From an uncultured Erythrobacter sp. (GTDB lineage Bacteria > Pseudomonadota > Alphaproteobacteria > Sphingomonadales > Sphingomonadaceae), in contig CANLVN010000002.1 in the NCBI GenBank assembly GCA_947494705.1, positions 496,001-560,000 on the forward strand: DNA of 64,000 nt, given 5' to 3'. The notes below the pieces were generated by a model that did no database searches, was not told the origin of the DNA, and saw only the letters and a program-made list of their open reading frames with translations. Made by a program: the position numbers and the translations under genes. The first letter of the stretch is position 1. Each line of letters starts with the position of its first letter. Positions 54,944-63,520 of this stretch are shown piece by piece.

Positions 54944-55084
54944 TCATTGCTCTTGGGAACCCCCGCTTGCACCTGATTCGCTCTTCATCTGGCGGCTTTG
55001 CGCCTTTCTCCGCCGCAGGTTCTCGCGCAGCTTGGCTGCCATGCGCTCTTCTCGCGACATTTTCTTGCTTCGCTCTTCACTCAT
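54944..55084 (-). CDS. 46-residue basic protein
   Basis: A very short protein (MSEERSKKMSREERMAAKLR, then ENLRRRKAQSRQMK and a Ser/Gly/Gln tail). The charged, helical Lys/Arg core looks conserved with short proteins of related genera, as I recall them. It may bind nucleic acid or act as a regulator; nothing more can be said. The start at ATG 55084 is preferred; 55132 adds 16 unconserved residues. It lies between gpmA and the tRNA. Confidence 0.6.
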   Translation of the reverse strand: MSEERSKKMSREERMAAKLRENLRRRKAQSRQMKSESGASGGSQEQ

Positions 55085-55187
55085 GTGAAACGCCTTGCCG
55101 TTAAGTGCGCAGGGGTTCAAGTTCGCATCCACGCACCGCTTGACATTCGCGCGCGCCCGCTCAATAGGCGCGCCTCTCTTACGGAAC

Positions 55188-55262
55188 GCTGCTGTAGCTC
55201 AGTGGTAGAGCGCACCCTTGGTAAGGGTGAGGCCGAGAGTTCAATTCTCTCCAGCAGCACCA
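55188..55262 (+). tRNA. tRNA-Thr (anticodon GGT)
   Basis: Cloverleaf is complete. Acceptor GCTGCTG (55188-55194) pairs with CAGCAGC (55252-55258). The D stem is GCTC/GAGC. The anticodon stem CACCC/GGGTG holds loop TTGGTAA with anticodon GGT at 55220-55222. The T stem GAGAG/CTCTC has loop TTCAATT. Discriminator A is followed by an encoded CCA. Confidence 0.97.
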
Positions 55263-55360
55263 TCCCCTTCAGTCCGAGATTTCAAGCCTTCCCGCGCCCT
55301 TGGCGCGTGCGGCAGGATTTTGTCTTGCGCGGTCTGACTGTATTGCTCATCTAAGGCGGC

Positions 55361-56086
55361 ATGAGCGAGAACGGCCCAGTTAATCCCGACGAACCTGCCG
55401 GTCCGAAGCGCGAGCCTGACCGGACGCGCCAGCTGTTCGGCCATCGTAGCGGGGCGAGGCCGTGGGAGCAGGCGCCCGAACGACCAGGCGAGCCTCAGGC
55501 GAAAACCTCTGCCGAGCCGAGCTCACCCTATCCGCGCGATGCGCGCTACACGCCGCGGCCCGAGAAGGACCCCGCGCCGAACGCGCCGTCGATCCTTGGC
55601 GAGGTCGACGATGATGGTGAGCTGACCAAACTGCATCCCAATTACAAGCTTCTGATGCGCATCGGTGCGCTGTTCGCAGGATTGGCAATTGTCGTGGCCG
55701 GAGTCGTGGGTGACGGAATATTGCAGAGCCAAGACCTGCCGGTGCCTTTCGGTATCCTCACCGTGCCTGCGGTCCTCATCGCGCTGTTCATCGTGATCCG
55801 CCTGCCGTATTCGCGCTTCAACGCGCGCGGATACCAGATCAGTCGCGACCGGCTGCGGGTGGTGCGAGGGATCCTGTGGCACTCGGACACGGTCGTGCCG
55901 TTCGGGCGGGTCCAACATATCGACGTCGACCAGGGCCCGATCGAGCGCGCGCTCGATATCGCCACGCTGACACTGCATACGGCTGGCAATCACAATTCCT
56001 CGGTCCAGCTACCCGGTCTCGGCCACGAACTGGCGGTCGAAATGCGCGAGGAGATCCGCGCGCATATCAAGCGCGAAAGCCTCTAG
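55361..56086 (+). CDS. bacterial PH-domain membrane protein, YdbS-like
   Basis: A 241-residue protein. About 90 polar, Pro/Glu-rich residues precede two membrane helices (LLMRIGALFAGLAIVVAGVVG and FGILTVPAVLIALFIVIRL). A bPH2 domain follows (YQISRDRLRVVRGILWHSDTVVPFGRVQHIDVDQGPIERALDIATLTLHTAG). It matches the YdbS side of the ydbS-ydbT pair, whose role is unclear (phospholipid-binding or membrane stress). The long N-terminal extension is unusual. The companion gene starts 2 nt later. Confidence 0.9.
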   Translation: MSENGPVNPDEPAGPKREPDRTRQLFGHRSGARPWEQAPERPGEPQAKTSAEPSSPYPRDARYTPRPEKDPAPNAPSILGEVDDDGELTKLHPNYKLLMRIGALFAGLAIVVAGVVGDGILQSQDLPVPFGILTVPAVLIALFIVIRLPYSRFNARGYQISRDRLRVVRGILWHSDTVVPFGRVQHIDVDQGPIERALDIATLTLHTAGNHNSSVQLPGLGHELAVEMREEIRAHIKRESL

Positions 56087-56088
56087 CG

Positions 56089-57672
56089 GTGTCGGACGCA
56101 GCTTCGGTCAGCGTTCCCGCGACCGCGCGCAAGGCGGAGGCGACAGCCGCGCAGCACGAGGCGCGCCATACCGACCCGAAGACTGTCATGGTCGGCGTGC
56201 TGGCAAGCGTGCCGCAATCGATCCTGCCCGCCGTCGCTGTCACTTTCGGCACCGGCGGCGCAGCGATCATCGCGCTTCCCGTAGCGCTCGCAATCGTCGC
56301 GCTTGGGTCGGTGTTTGCCTACCTGAACTGGAAGCGGCTGACCTATACGATCGGTGCGCAGGACATTCGCGTGGAGAGCGGCATATTGAGCCGCGCCGCG
56401 CGCTCTGTCCCTTACGAGCGCATTCAGGACGTAAGCCTCGAACAAAAGCTCTTGCCCCGCCTGTTCGGACTGGTCGCAGTCAAGTTCGAGACCGGCGCAG
56501 GTGGTGGCGAGGACCTCAGCCTGTCTTTCCTGACAGAGGAACACGGCGAGGAGCTGCGCCGACTCGTGCGCGAACGGCGCGACGAACAGGAAGCGGGAGA
56601 AGCCTCTGGCGAGACGGTCGAAGCCGAACCGGCGCGCGAGACCGCGGACGAGGCGCTGTTCACTATGGGCCCGGGTCGGCTCTTCACCTTTGGCCTATTC
56701 GAGTTTTCACTGGCGGTTTTCGCGGTGCTGGCCGGTTTGTTGCAATATGCTGACTGGGTCGTCGACTTCGAAGTCTGGGACCCCGACGCGTGGCAGGGCT
56801 GGGTCGACGGCCTGGGCCTCGAATGGGATCGCTTCGGTGCCGGTATGCAGGCCTTGGGGGCCGTGGTGGGCCTCTTGGGGCTGCTTGTGATCGGTTCGCT
56901 GACCGGGATGGTCCGGGTCTTCGCCCGCGAGTGGGGCTTCCTGCTGGAGCGCACCGCGAGGGGTTTCCGGCGGCGGCGCGGCCTGTTCACGAAAACCGAT
57001 GTGGTCATGCCGATCCACCGGGTACAAGGGGTCAAGATCGGCACCGGCTGGCTTCGTTACCGCTTCGGCTGGCACTCGCTGAGCTTCGTCAGTCTGGCGC
57101 AGGACAGCGGCGCGTCGAGCCACGTTGTCGCTCCCTTCGCAAAGCTCGACGAGATCGCACCGATCAGCGCGGCGGCGGGCTTTCGCTTGCCCGGTGAGGA
57201 TGCCGACTGGCGCCGCGCGAGCGAGCGCTACATGTTCGACAGCGCTTTTTCCGATGCCCTCGGGTTCCTCATTGCCGCCGCAATTGCAGGGATCGCGACC
57301 TCAATCTATTTGCCCGACTGGTCGCTGTTGATTGTCGGAGCTCTGCTGGTCGGAGCCGGGCTGTCCGCGATTGCCTCTGTGCTCGCCTGGCAGTTTCATC
57401 GGCACGCGCTCGACGCAGAGCAGATCATGGCCACCCGCGGCCTTCTTTCGCCGCACAGCCAGATCGCGAACCGGCTCAAACTGCACTCGGTCGAGATCGC
57501 ACAGGGGCCCTGGTCGCGGCTGCGCGGCTATGCGACGCTGCATCTGGGGCAGGCAGGGGGCGAGTTTTCGATCCCCGGCGTGCCGGTCGAACGCGCGCGG
57601 GAAGTCCGGCGCAAGGTCATGGAGACCATCGCCGCGACCGACTTTTCGCAGCTGGAATCGCAGCGGGCCTAG
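56089..57672 (+). CDS. bacterial PH-domain membrane protein, YdbT-like
   Basis: A 527-residue protein with three bPH2 repeats (QDIRVESGILSRAARSVPYER, GFRRRRGLFTKTDVVMPIHRV and EQIMATRGLLSPHSQIANRLK) alternating with pairs of membrane helices, the layout of YdbT. The start is taken as GTG 56089, 2 nt after the YdbS-like stop; longer in-frame extension would read through that gene. Its stop overlaps that of the convergent GNAT gene by 4 nt. Confidence 0.88.
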   Translation: MSDAASVSVPATARKAEATAAQHEARHTDPKTVMVGVLASVPQSILPAVAVTFGTGGAAIIALPVALAIVALGSVFAYLNWKRLTYTIGAQDIRVESGILSRAARSVPYERIQDVSLEQKLLPRLFGLVAVKFETGAGGGEDLSLSFLTEEHGEELRRLVRERRDEQEAGEASGETVEAEPARETADEALFTMGPGRLFTFGLFEFSLAVFAVLAGLLQYADWVVDFEVWDPDAWQGWVDGLGLEWDRFGAGMQALGAVVGLLGLLVIGSLTGMVRVFAREWGFLLERTARGFRRRRGLFTKTDVVMPIHRVQGVKIGTGWLRYRFGWHSLSFVSLAQDSGASSHVVAPFAKLDEIAPISAAAGFRLPGEDADWRRASERYMFDSAFSDALGFLIAAAIAGIATSIYLPDWSLLIVGALLVGAGLSAIASVLAWQFHRHALDAEQIMATRGLLSPHSQIANRLKLHSVEIAQGPWSRLRGYATLHLGQAGGEFSIPGVPVERAREVRRKVMETIAATDFSQLESQRA

Positions 57673-57998
57673 GCGCGCAAATCCGCCCAGTCGGGGTTCT
57701 CGTCGAACTTCTTCTCGACGTAAGAGCACTGAGGCACGATCTTGAAGCCCTGCTCGCGCGCATCGGCGATCAGACGGTCGACCAGCAGCCCGGCAACGCC
57801 CCGGCCACCGATTTCGCGGGGGACGACAGTGTGCGTAGCCACGCGGATATCGTCGGCGACCTCCTTGTCCGGAAGGCCGGTTTTCGGCTCCCATTCGAGA
57901 TAGCCATCGGCGCTCTCGCCTTCGACCTGCGCGACATATTTGCCGCCCTGTCCCTGTGCGTGGTGGGTGATTGTGACCTGCTCGGAAATGTCGCTCAT
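57669..57998 (-). CDS. small GNAT-family acetyltransferase, YjdJ-like
   Basis: A 109-residue minimal GNAT domain of the YjdJ type. The acetyl-CoA loop is seen in VVPREIGGRGVAGLLVDRLIADAREQG, and the C-terminal IVPQCSYVEKKFDENPDW is typical. The substrate is unknown. AGGAG lies 7 nt before ATG 57998. It diverges from the aldolase gene by 51 bp. Confidence 0.87.
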   Translation of the reverse strand: MSDISEQVTITHHAQGQGGKYVAQVEGESADGYLEWEPKTGLPDKEVADDIRVATHTVVPREIGGRGVAGLLVDRLIADAREQGFKIVPQCSYVEKKFDENPDWADLRA

Positions 57999-58049
57999 TG
58001 AGATGCTCCTTCTTGCCATCAATGCGGGGGCAGCTAGAGGCGTTCCGTA

Positions 58050-59069
58050 ATGACCGACATGAAGCCATTTCTTTCCGACAACGCCGCGCCTGTCCACCCG
58101 AAGGTCTGGGAGGCGATGCGCGATGCGGATTTCGCCGACAGTCCCTATGACGGCGATGCGCTATCGGCGCAGCTGGATGAGCGGTTTACCGACCTGTTCG
58201 GGCGCGATTGCGCAGCCTTGTGGGTGGCGACGGGCACTGCGGCGAACTGCCTCGCGCTTGCCACGATGTGCCAGCCCCATGGCGGGGTTGTTTGCGACGA
58301 GGAGGCACATATCGAGGTCGACGAAGGCGGCGCGCCCGGCTTCTACCTTCACGGGGCGAAGCTGATGCTGTGCCCGGACGGTTTCGGGGGCGAGGGCGCG
58401 AAGCTGACGCCCGACGGCATTGCCGCGCTGATCGATCCCATCCGGCCCGACGTCCACCAAGTCCAGCCGCATGCCATCTCTATCACGCAGGCGAGCGAAT
58501 ATGGGCGCGCCTATTCACGCAACGAACTCGCGGCGCTGGGCGGTTTTGCCAAGGAGCGCGGGCTCGGTCTGCACATGGACGGGGCGCGGTTTGCCAATGC
58601 TGCGGCGTTTCTGGGCGGTTCGGCGGCCGACGCAGCACATGGCGTAGACAGCCTAGCCTTCGGCTTTATCAAGAACGGTGCGATGAGCGCGGAAGCGGTC
58701 GTGCTGTTCGATCCCGAACAGGCCGCGCTGGTAAAATATCGCCGCAAGCGCGCCGGCCATCTGCAATGCAAGGGTCGCTACCTCGCCGCGCAGATTCTCG
58801 CCATGCTCGACGGCGATTTGTGGCTCGACAATGCGCGCCACGCCAACGCCGCCGCACAGGAAATCGCGAGCGGCTGCGGCGAGCGGCTGATGCATCCGGT
58901 GGAGGCCAACGAGATGTTTGTGCGGCTTTCGCCCGAAGAGCGCGAAACGCTGCGGGGACAAGGCTTCGCTTTCTATGACTGGGGGGCGGACGCGGCGCGT
59001 TTCGTCACCGCGTGGGACACGCGCGCCGAACATGCGCAGGCGCTGGGACAAGCGATCGCCACTCTGTGA
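58050..59069 (+). CDS. low-specificity threonine aldolase-like PLP enzyme
   Basis: A 339-residue fold-type I PLP enzyme. MKPFLSDNAAPVHPKVWEAM, SPYDGDALSAQLDERFTDLFG and the PLP lysine in LAFGFIKNGAMSAEAVVLF (usually FxGTKNG) place it with threonine aldolases or beta-eliminating lyases. ASEYGRAYSRNEL and LHMDGARFANAA are also typical. It would cleave L-threonine or allo-threonine to glycine and acetaldehyde. Stop and the exporter's GTG overlap (GTGA), so the two are one unit. Confidence 0.85.
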   Translation: MTDMKPFLSDNAAPVHPKVWEAMRDADFADSPYDGDALSAQLDERFTDLFGRDCAALWVATGTAANCLALATMCQPHGGVVCDEEAHIEVDEGGAPGFYLHGAKLMLCPDGFGGEGAKLTPDGIAALIDPIRPDVHQVQPHAISITQASEYGRAYSRNELAALGGFAKERGLGLHMDGARFANAAAFLGGSAADAAHGVDSLAFGFIKNGAMSAEAVVLFDPEQAALVKYRRKRAGHLQCKGRYLAAQILAMLDGDLWLDNARHANAAAQEIASGCGERLMHPVEANEMFVRLSPEERETLRGQGFAFYDWGADAARFVTAWDTRAEHAQALGQAIATL

Positions 59070-60049
59070 GCGCCCAAACGCCCACCATGCTGAGCCCCAG
59101 GGTTATCGTGCCGTTCGTGCTGACGGGCTCGATCTGGGGCTCGACCTGGCTGGTCATTACCGGCCAGATCGACGGCGTTCCCGCAGCATGGTCGGTTTTC
59201 TATCGTTTCGCGCTGGCGACGCCCGCCCTGTTCCTCGTCGCGTTCCTGATGAAGCGACGCCTGAAGCTGAGCGCACCCGAGCACCGGCTCGCTGTGCTGG
59301 TCGGCCTGTTCCAGTTCAGCGGCAATTTTCTGTTCGTCTATCACGCCGAGCTTTACGTCACTTCCGGCATTGTCGCGATGATGTTCGGCCTTTTGATGGT
59401 GCCCAATGCGCTGCTGGCGCGCCTTGTTCTGGGTGAGCGAGTCCAGCGCGGTTTCGTGCTGGGTAGTGCGGTCGCCATCGTGGGCGTCAGTTTTTTGCTT
59501 TGGCACGAATGGGCGGCCAATCCCGAAGCGGGCGTGGTCGGCGGCAATGTTGCGCTCGGGATAATGCTTGCGATGCTGGGAATCCTCGCCGCATCGGTGG
59601 CCAATGTGATTCAGGCCAACCCCACCGGTCGCGCGGTGCCGATGGTGAGCCTGCTGGCCTGGGCGATGCTTTACGGGACATTGTTCGACCTCGGTTTTGC
59701 GTGGGTGACCGCCGGACCGCCGCCCTTGCCGAGCGCACCAGAATATTGGGGCGGAATTGTCTATCTTGCGCTGATCGGATCGGTGGTCACCTTCCCACTG
59801 CACTACAATCTCGTGCGCGAGATCGGTGCGGGGAAGACCGCCTACAACTCCATCCTGACGATCTCGGTTGCGATGCTGCTATCGACCCTGTTCGAGGATT
59901 ATCGGTGGACGGCGCTGACGATCACCGGGATGGGTCTGGCCGTGCTGGGCATGGTGCTGGCGCTTCGGGCGCGCAGGCAGAAATCGGTGCAGGTCCAGCA
60001 ATCGGCGCGGATGCGCGATCACACCAGCGAGGACAGCCCCTCGACATAG
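59066..60049 (+). CDS. DMT-superfamily (EamA) exporter
   Basis: A 327-residue inner-membrane protein with ten predicted hydrophobic segments in two EamA repeats (FVLTGSIWGSTWLVITGQIDG; LGIMLAMLGILAASVANVIQA). The GSTWL and the APxxAxL-type LVPNALLARLVLGERV features are typical of drug/metabolite transporters. The substrate may be an amino acid given the coupled aldolase gene, but that is inference. GTG 59066 (coupled to the upstream stop) and ATG 59087 are both possible. Its 3' end overlaps the convergent SDR gene by 31 bp. Confidence 0.87.
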   Translation: MSAQTPTMLSPRVIVPFVLTGSIWGSTWLVITGQIDGVPAAWSVFYRFALATPALFLVAFLMKRRLKLSAPEHRLAVLVGLFQFSGNFLFVYHAELYVTSGIVAMMFGLLMVPNALLARLVLGERVQRGFVLGSAVAIVGVSFLLWHEWAANPEAGVVGGNVALGIMLAMLGILAASVANVIQANPTGRAVPMVSLLAWAMLYGTLFDLGFAWVTAGPPPLPSAPEYWGGIVYLALIGSVVTFPLHYNLVREIGAGKTAYNSILTISVAMLLSTLFEDYRWTALTITGMGLAVLGMVLALRARRQKSVQVQQSARMRDHTSEDSPST

Positions 60050-60813
60050 GTCGGATATTGCGGCGACCAGTCGAGAACGCGCTTTGCCTTGCCGTTCGCG
60101 ACGCGGCGGTTCTCCATGTAGAAACCGCGCGCCATCTCCGACAGGTTCGCCTCTTCCAGCGTTTCGAGCGGTGGCGGCTCCACGCCTAGCAAGCGGCATG
60201 CCTGTTCGGTGACCGCATTGCCGCTCGCGGGCAAATCGTCGCCGAGATTGTAGGCTCCCGCCGGTGCATCGCCGATCATTGCAGCGACGACCCCGCTGAC
60301 GATGTCGTCGACATGGACGCGGCTGAAAACCTGTCCAGGCAGGTCTATCCGCCGCGCTTTGCCCTCGCGAACACGGTCGAGCGCGCTGCGGCCCGGCCCG
60401 TAGATACCCGGCAAACGGAACACCCGAGCGCCCAGCTTCATCCACAGCGCATCGGCGTCGGCCCGCGCATTGCGGCGGCCTGCGCCGGTCTCGGCGATGG
60501 TAGGGGTGGCTTCATCGACCCACGCCCCCTGCTGGTCGCCATAAACACCGGTGGAGGAAAGATAGCCGTACCAGGCCTCCCCGAAATCGCGCCCATAGGT
60601 GTCGAGCACCGGGTCCAGCCCGCTCTCGCGATCAGGGGGAACGGAGGACAGAACATGGGTCGCCCGTTCGAGAGCGGCCAGCACCGCGTCGCGGTCGCCG
60701 AAGTCGAGAGTTCCGTCGCTCCCCGTCGCCTCGACCGTCCACCCCAGCGCCTCTAGCCGAGCGGCAATGCGTTTCGCCGTGTAACCAAGGCCAAATATCA
60801 TCAATTGTGTCAT
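60019..60813 (-). CDS. NAD(P)-dependent SDR protein (YeeZ-like)
   Basis: A 264-residue extended-SDR-like protein. FGLGYTAKRIAARL is a nucleotide motif of the GxGxxA kind. LSSTGVYGDQQGAWVDE stands at the usual serine region and VHVDDI at the UDP-sugar-epimerase-like site, but the catalytic YxxxK is not evident. It resembles E. coli YeeZ. The substrate is unknown. ATG 60813 (MTQLMIFG) is preferred over 60825 or 60930. The divergent pepN starts 53 bp away. Confidence 0.82.
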   Translation of the reverse strand: MTQLMIFGLGYTAKRIAARLEALGWTVEATGSDGTLDFGDRDAVLAALERATHVLSSVPPDRESGLDPVLDTYGRDFGEAWYGYLSSTGVYGDQQGAWVDEATPTIAETGAGRRNARADADALWMKLGARVFRLPGIYGPGRSALDRVREGKARRIDLPGQVFSRVHVDDIVSGVVAAMIGDAPAGAYNLGDDLPASGNAVTEQACRLLGVEPPPLETLEEANLSEMARGFYMENRRVANGKAKRVLDWSPQYPTYVEGLSSLV

Positions 60814-60865
60814 GGCGTGCTTCATGCGGTTGGACATGGGGGCAAAGCAAACTAAATCCTGTGCC

Positions 60866-63520
60866 ATGGATATTGCGACCACCCCGACGAACCCCGAAGG
60901 CAACCCCGAACTCGCCGATGCGGCGACCAACCCGAAGGACCCGCCGGTAATCCGGCGTGAGGATTACAAACCCTATCCGTGGCTCGTGCCCGAGACTCGG
61001 CTGCATTTCGATCTCGACCTCGACAAGGCGCGCATTTCCTCGAAACTCACAGTTAAGCGCAATCCGGCTTCCGAGCCTGAAAGCGAGATGCGGCTGGATG
61101 GCGACGGGTTGAAGGCGCTCAGCGTAAAGGTCGATGGCGAGGCGATAGACGATTGGCGCGTGGACGGCCCCGACCTGATCGTCCCGCTGAAGGGCGAGGC
61201 TCACACGGTCGAGATCGTCACCGAGATCGATCCGAGCGCCAACTCCCAGCTCATGGGCCTCTACGCATCGAATGGGATGTTGTGCACTCAGTGCGAGGCG
61301 CAGGGCTTTCGCCGCATCACCTTCTTCCCCGACCGACCCGACGTGCTTTCGACCTATCGCGTGCGAATGGAAGCCGACAAGGCGCGCTTCCCGATCCTGC
61401 TGTGCAACGGCAACAAGGACGCCACCGGGGACCTCGATGGCGGGCGCCACTTTGCCGAATGGCACGATCCGTGGCCCAAGCCGTCCTACCTGTTCGCGCT
61501 GGTAGCGGGCGACCTTGTCGCCAATTCGGGCCGCTTCACCACCATGAACGGACGCGAAGTCGATCTGAACGTCTGGGTCCGCGAAACCGACCTCGCACGC
61601 ACCGACCATGCGCTCGAATCGCTCAAGACGTCGATGAAGTGGGACGAGGAGACCTTCGGGCGTGAATACGACCTCGACCTGTTCAACATCGTTGCGGTCA
61701 GCGATTTCAACATGGGGGCGATGGAGAACAAGGGGCTCAACGTCTTCAATACGAAATACGTGCTCGCCGATCAGGATACCGCGACCGACGCCGATTATGA
61801 CGGGGTCGAAGGCGTGATCGCGCACGAATATTTCCATAATTGGTCGGGCAACCGCATCACCTGCCGCGATTGGTTCCAGCTTAGCCTGAAGGAAGGCTTC
61901 ACCGTGCTGCGCGACCAGCTTTTCTCGCAGGACATGCGCGGCGAGGCGGTCAAGCGGATCGAGGACGTGCGCGTTCTGCGCGCGGCACAATTCCCCGAGG
62001 ATGCCGGACCGCTGGCGCATCCGATCCGCCCGGACAGCTATCGCGAGATCAGCAACTTCTACACCGCCACCGTCTACAACAAGGGCGCCGAAGTCATCCG
62101 CATGATGCGCTCGATGGCCGGTCCCGAAGCCTTCCGGAAGGGCACCGACCACTATTTCGATCGCCATGACGGCGAGGCGGCGACCTGCGAGGATTTCGTG
62201 CGGGCGATCGAGGAAGGCGCCGGGCTCGATCTCGAACAGTTCCGCCTTTGGTATTCGCAAGCGGGCACACCGCGCGTCACCGTAACGCAGGAAGAGCAAG
62301 ATGGCGGGCTTGTCCTCACTCTGAAACAGGAAATCCCCGCGACTCCGGGCCAATCGGAAAAGCAGCCGATGCCGATCCCGCTGCGCGTCGCGGTGCACAG
62401 CCGCGCCGAGGGCAATCTGGGCGACGAACAGCTGATTGTGCTCAACGAAGCCGAGCAGAGCTTTACCCTGCCGCTTGCCGGTGCCGATCCGGTCGTTTCG
62501 ATCAATCGCGGTTTCACCGCTCCGGTCGTGATCGAACGCGCGCTGTCGCAGGACAGCCTTGTCTTCCTCGCCGCGAATGACGACGATCCTTTCGCCCGAT
62601 ACGAGGCGATGCAGGAGCTTGCCATCGGCTATCTCGTCGATGCGGCGAAGGGCAAGGCAGACAAGGCAGGCGAATCTGCGCTTATCGATGCGATGCGCGC
62701 GATCCTGACCGACGACGCGCTCGACGATGCGATGCGCGGCGAGTTGATGATGCTGCCGAGCGAAACCTACCTGTTCGAGGCGATGGCCAAGGGCGATGCA
62801 AAGGCCGACCCCGGCGCGATCCACGAAGCGCGCGAGGCGCTCAAGGCAGCGATCGGCGAGGCCTGCGCGAGCGAATTGCACGGCCTTTACGATCGCGCCG
62901 AGAAGGTTGCCTTCGAGGATGAGGCCGGTCGCGGGGCTCGCAAGGTCAAGACCCAGGTGCTCGCCCTTGCCGCTGCGTCGGACCCGGCCAAGGCGGCCGA
63001 GCTCGCCGCGCACCAATATGACCGGGCCGACAATATGACCGACCGGCAGGGAGCGCTGATGGTGCTCGCCGGGCTCGAATGTTCCGAGCGAGAGCAGCGG
63101 CTGGCGGCATTCTACGACCGCTACAAGGGCAACGACCTCGTGATCGACAAGTGGTTCACGCTCCAAGCGCTTTCGCTCCATCCCGACGTGATCGCTCAGG
63201 TCGAAGCCCTTGCCGACCATCCCGACTTCAACATGCGAAATCCCAACCGGGTGCGCTCGCTCTACATGGCGTTTGCGGGCAATCCGCAGGGGTTCCACGA
63301 TGCCAGCGGCGCTGGCTATCGCATGATCGCTGATGTCATCCTCGCGCTCGACCCCATCAACCCGCAGACCGCCGCACGATTCGTCTCGCCGCTGGGACGC
63401 TGGCGGCGGATTGAACCGGGGCGTGCGGCGCTGATGAAGGGCGAGCTGGAGCGTATCGCGGCGGCATCCGGACTGTCGCGCGACACGTTCGAGCAGGTGA
63501 GTCGCAGCCTCGATGGCTGA
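60866..63520 (+). CDS. pepN: aminopeptidase N
   Basis: The 884-residue M1 zinc metallopeptidase removes N-terminal residues from peptides in the cytoplasm. The exopeptidase motif GAMENKG and the zinc site HEYFHNW (with the Glu of LKEGFTV 18 residues on) are present, plus a beta-sandwich N-domain and a helical C-domain ending in LERIAAASGLSRDTFEQVSRSL. It belongs to the gammaproteobacteria-like PepN subgroup (DUF3458 domains). The ATG 60866 is preferred; an in-frame ATG at 60812 lacks similarity. Confidence 0.96.
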   Translation: MDIATTPTNPEGNPELADAATNPKDPPVIRREDYKPYPWLVPETRLHFDLDLDKARISSKLTVKRNPASEPESEMRLDGDGLKALSVKVDGEAIDDWRVDGPDLIVPLKGEAHTVEIVTEIDPSANSQLMGLYASNGMLCTQCEAQGFRRITFFPDRPDVLSTYRVRMEADKARFPILLCNGNKDATGDLDGGRHFAEWHDPWPKPSYLFALVAGDLVANSGRFTTMNGREVDLNVWVRETDLARTDHALESLKTSMKWDEETFGREYDLDLFNIVAVSDFNMGAMENKGLNVFNTKYVLADQDTATDADYDGVEGVIAHEYFHNWSGNRITCRDWFQLSLKEGFTVLRDQLFSQDMRGEAVKRIEDVRVLRAAQFPEDAGPLAHPIRPDSYREISNFYTATVYNKGAEVIRMMRSMAGPEAFRKGTDHYFDRHDGEAATCEDFVRAIEEGAGLDLEQFRLWYSQAGTPRVTVTQEEQDGGLVLTLKQEIPATPGQSEKQPMPIPLRVAVHSRAEGNLGDEQLIVLNEAEQSFTLPLAGADPVVSINRGFTAPVVIERALSQDSLVFLAANDDDPFARYEAMQELAIGYLVDAAKGKADKAGESALIDAMRAILTDDALDDAMRGELMMLPSETYLFEAMAKGDAKADPGAIHEAREALKAAIGEACASELHGLYDRAEKVAFEDEAGRGARKVKTQVLALAAASDPAKAAELAAHQYDRADNMTDRQGALMVLAGLECSEREQRLAAFYDRYKGNDLVIDKWFTLQALSLHPDVIAQVEALADHPDFNMRNPNRVRSLYMAFAGNPQGFHDASGAGYRMIADVILALDPINPQTAARFVSPLGRWRRIEPGRAALMKGELERIAAASGLSRDTFEQVSRSLDG

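Noticed and set aside
60632..63298. An 888-codon open frame antisense to pepN
   Set aside because: It is the mirror of a codon-biased high-G+C gene; no recognisable domain and no plausible start, while pepN itself has all family motifs.
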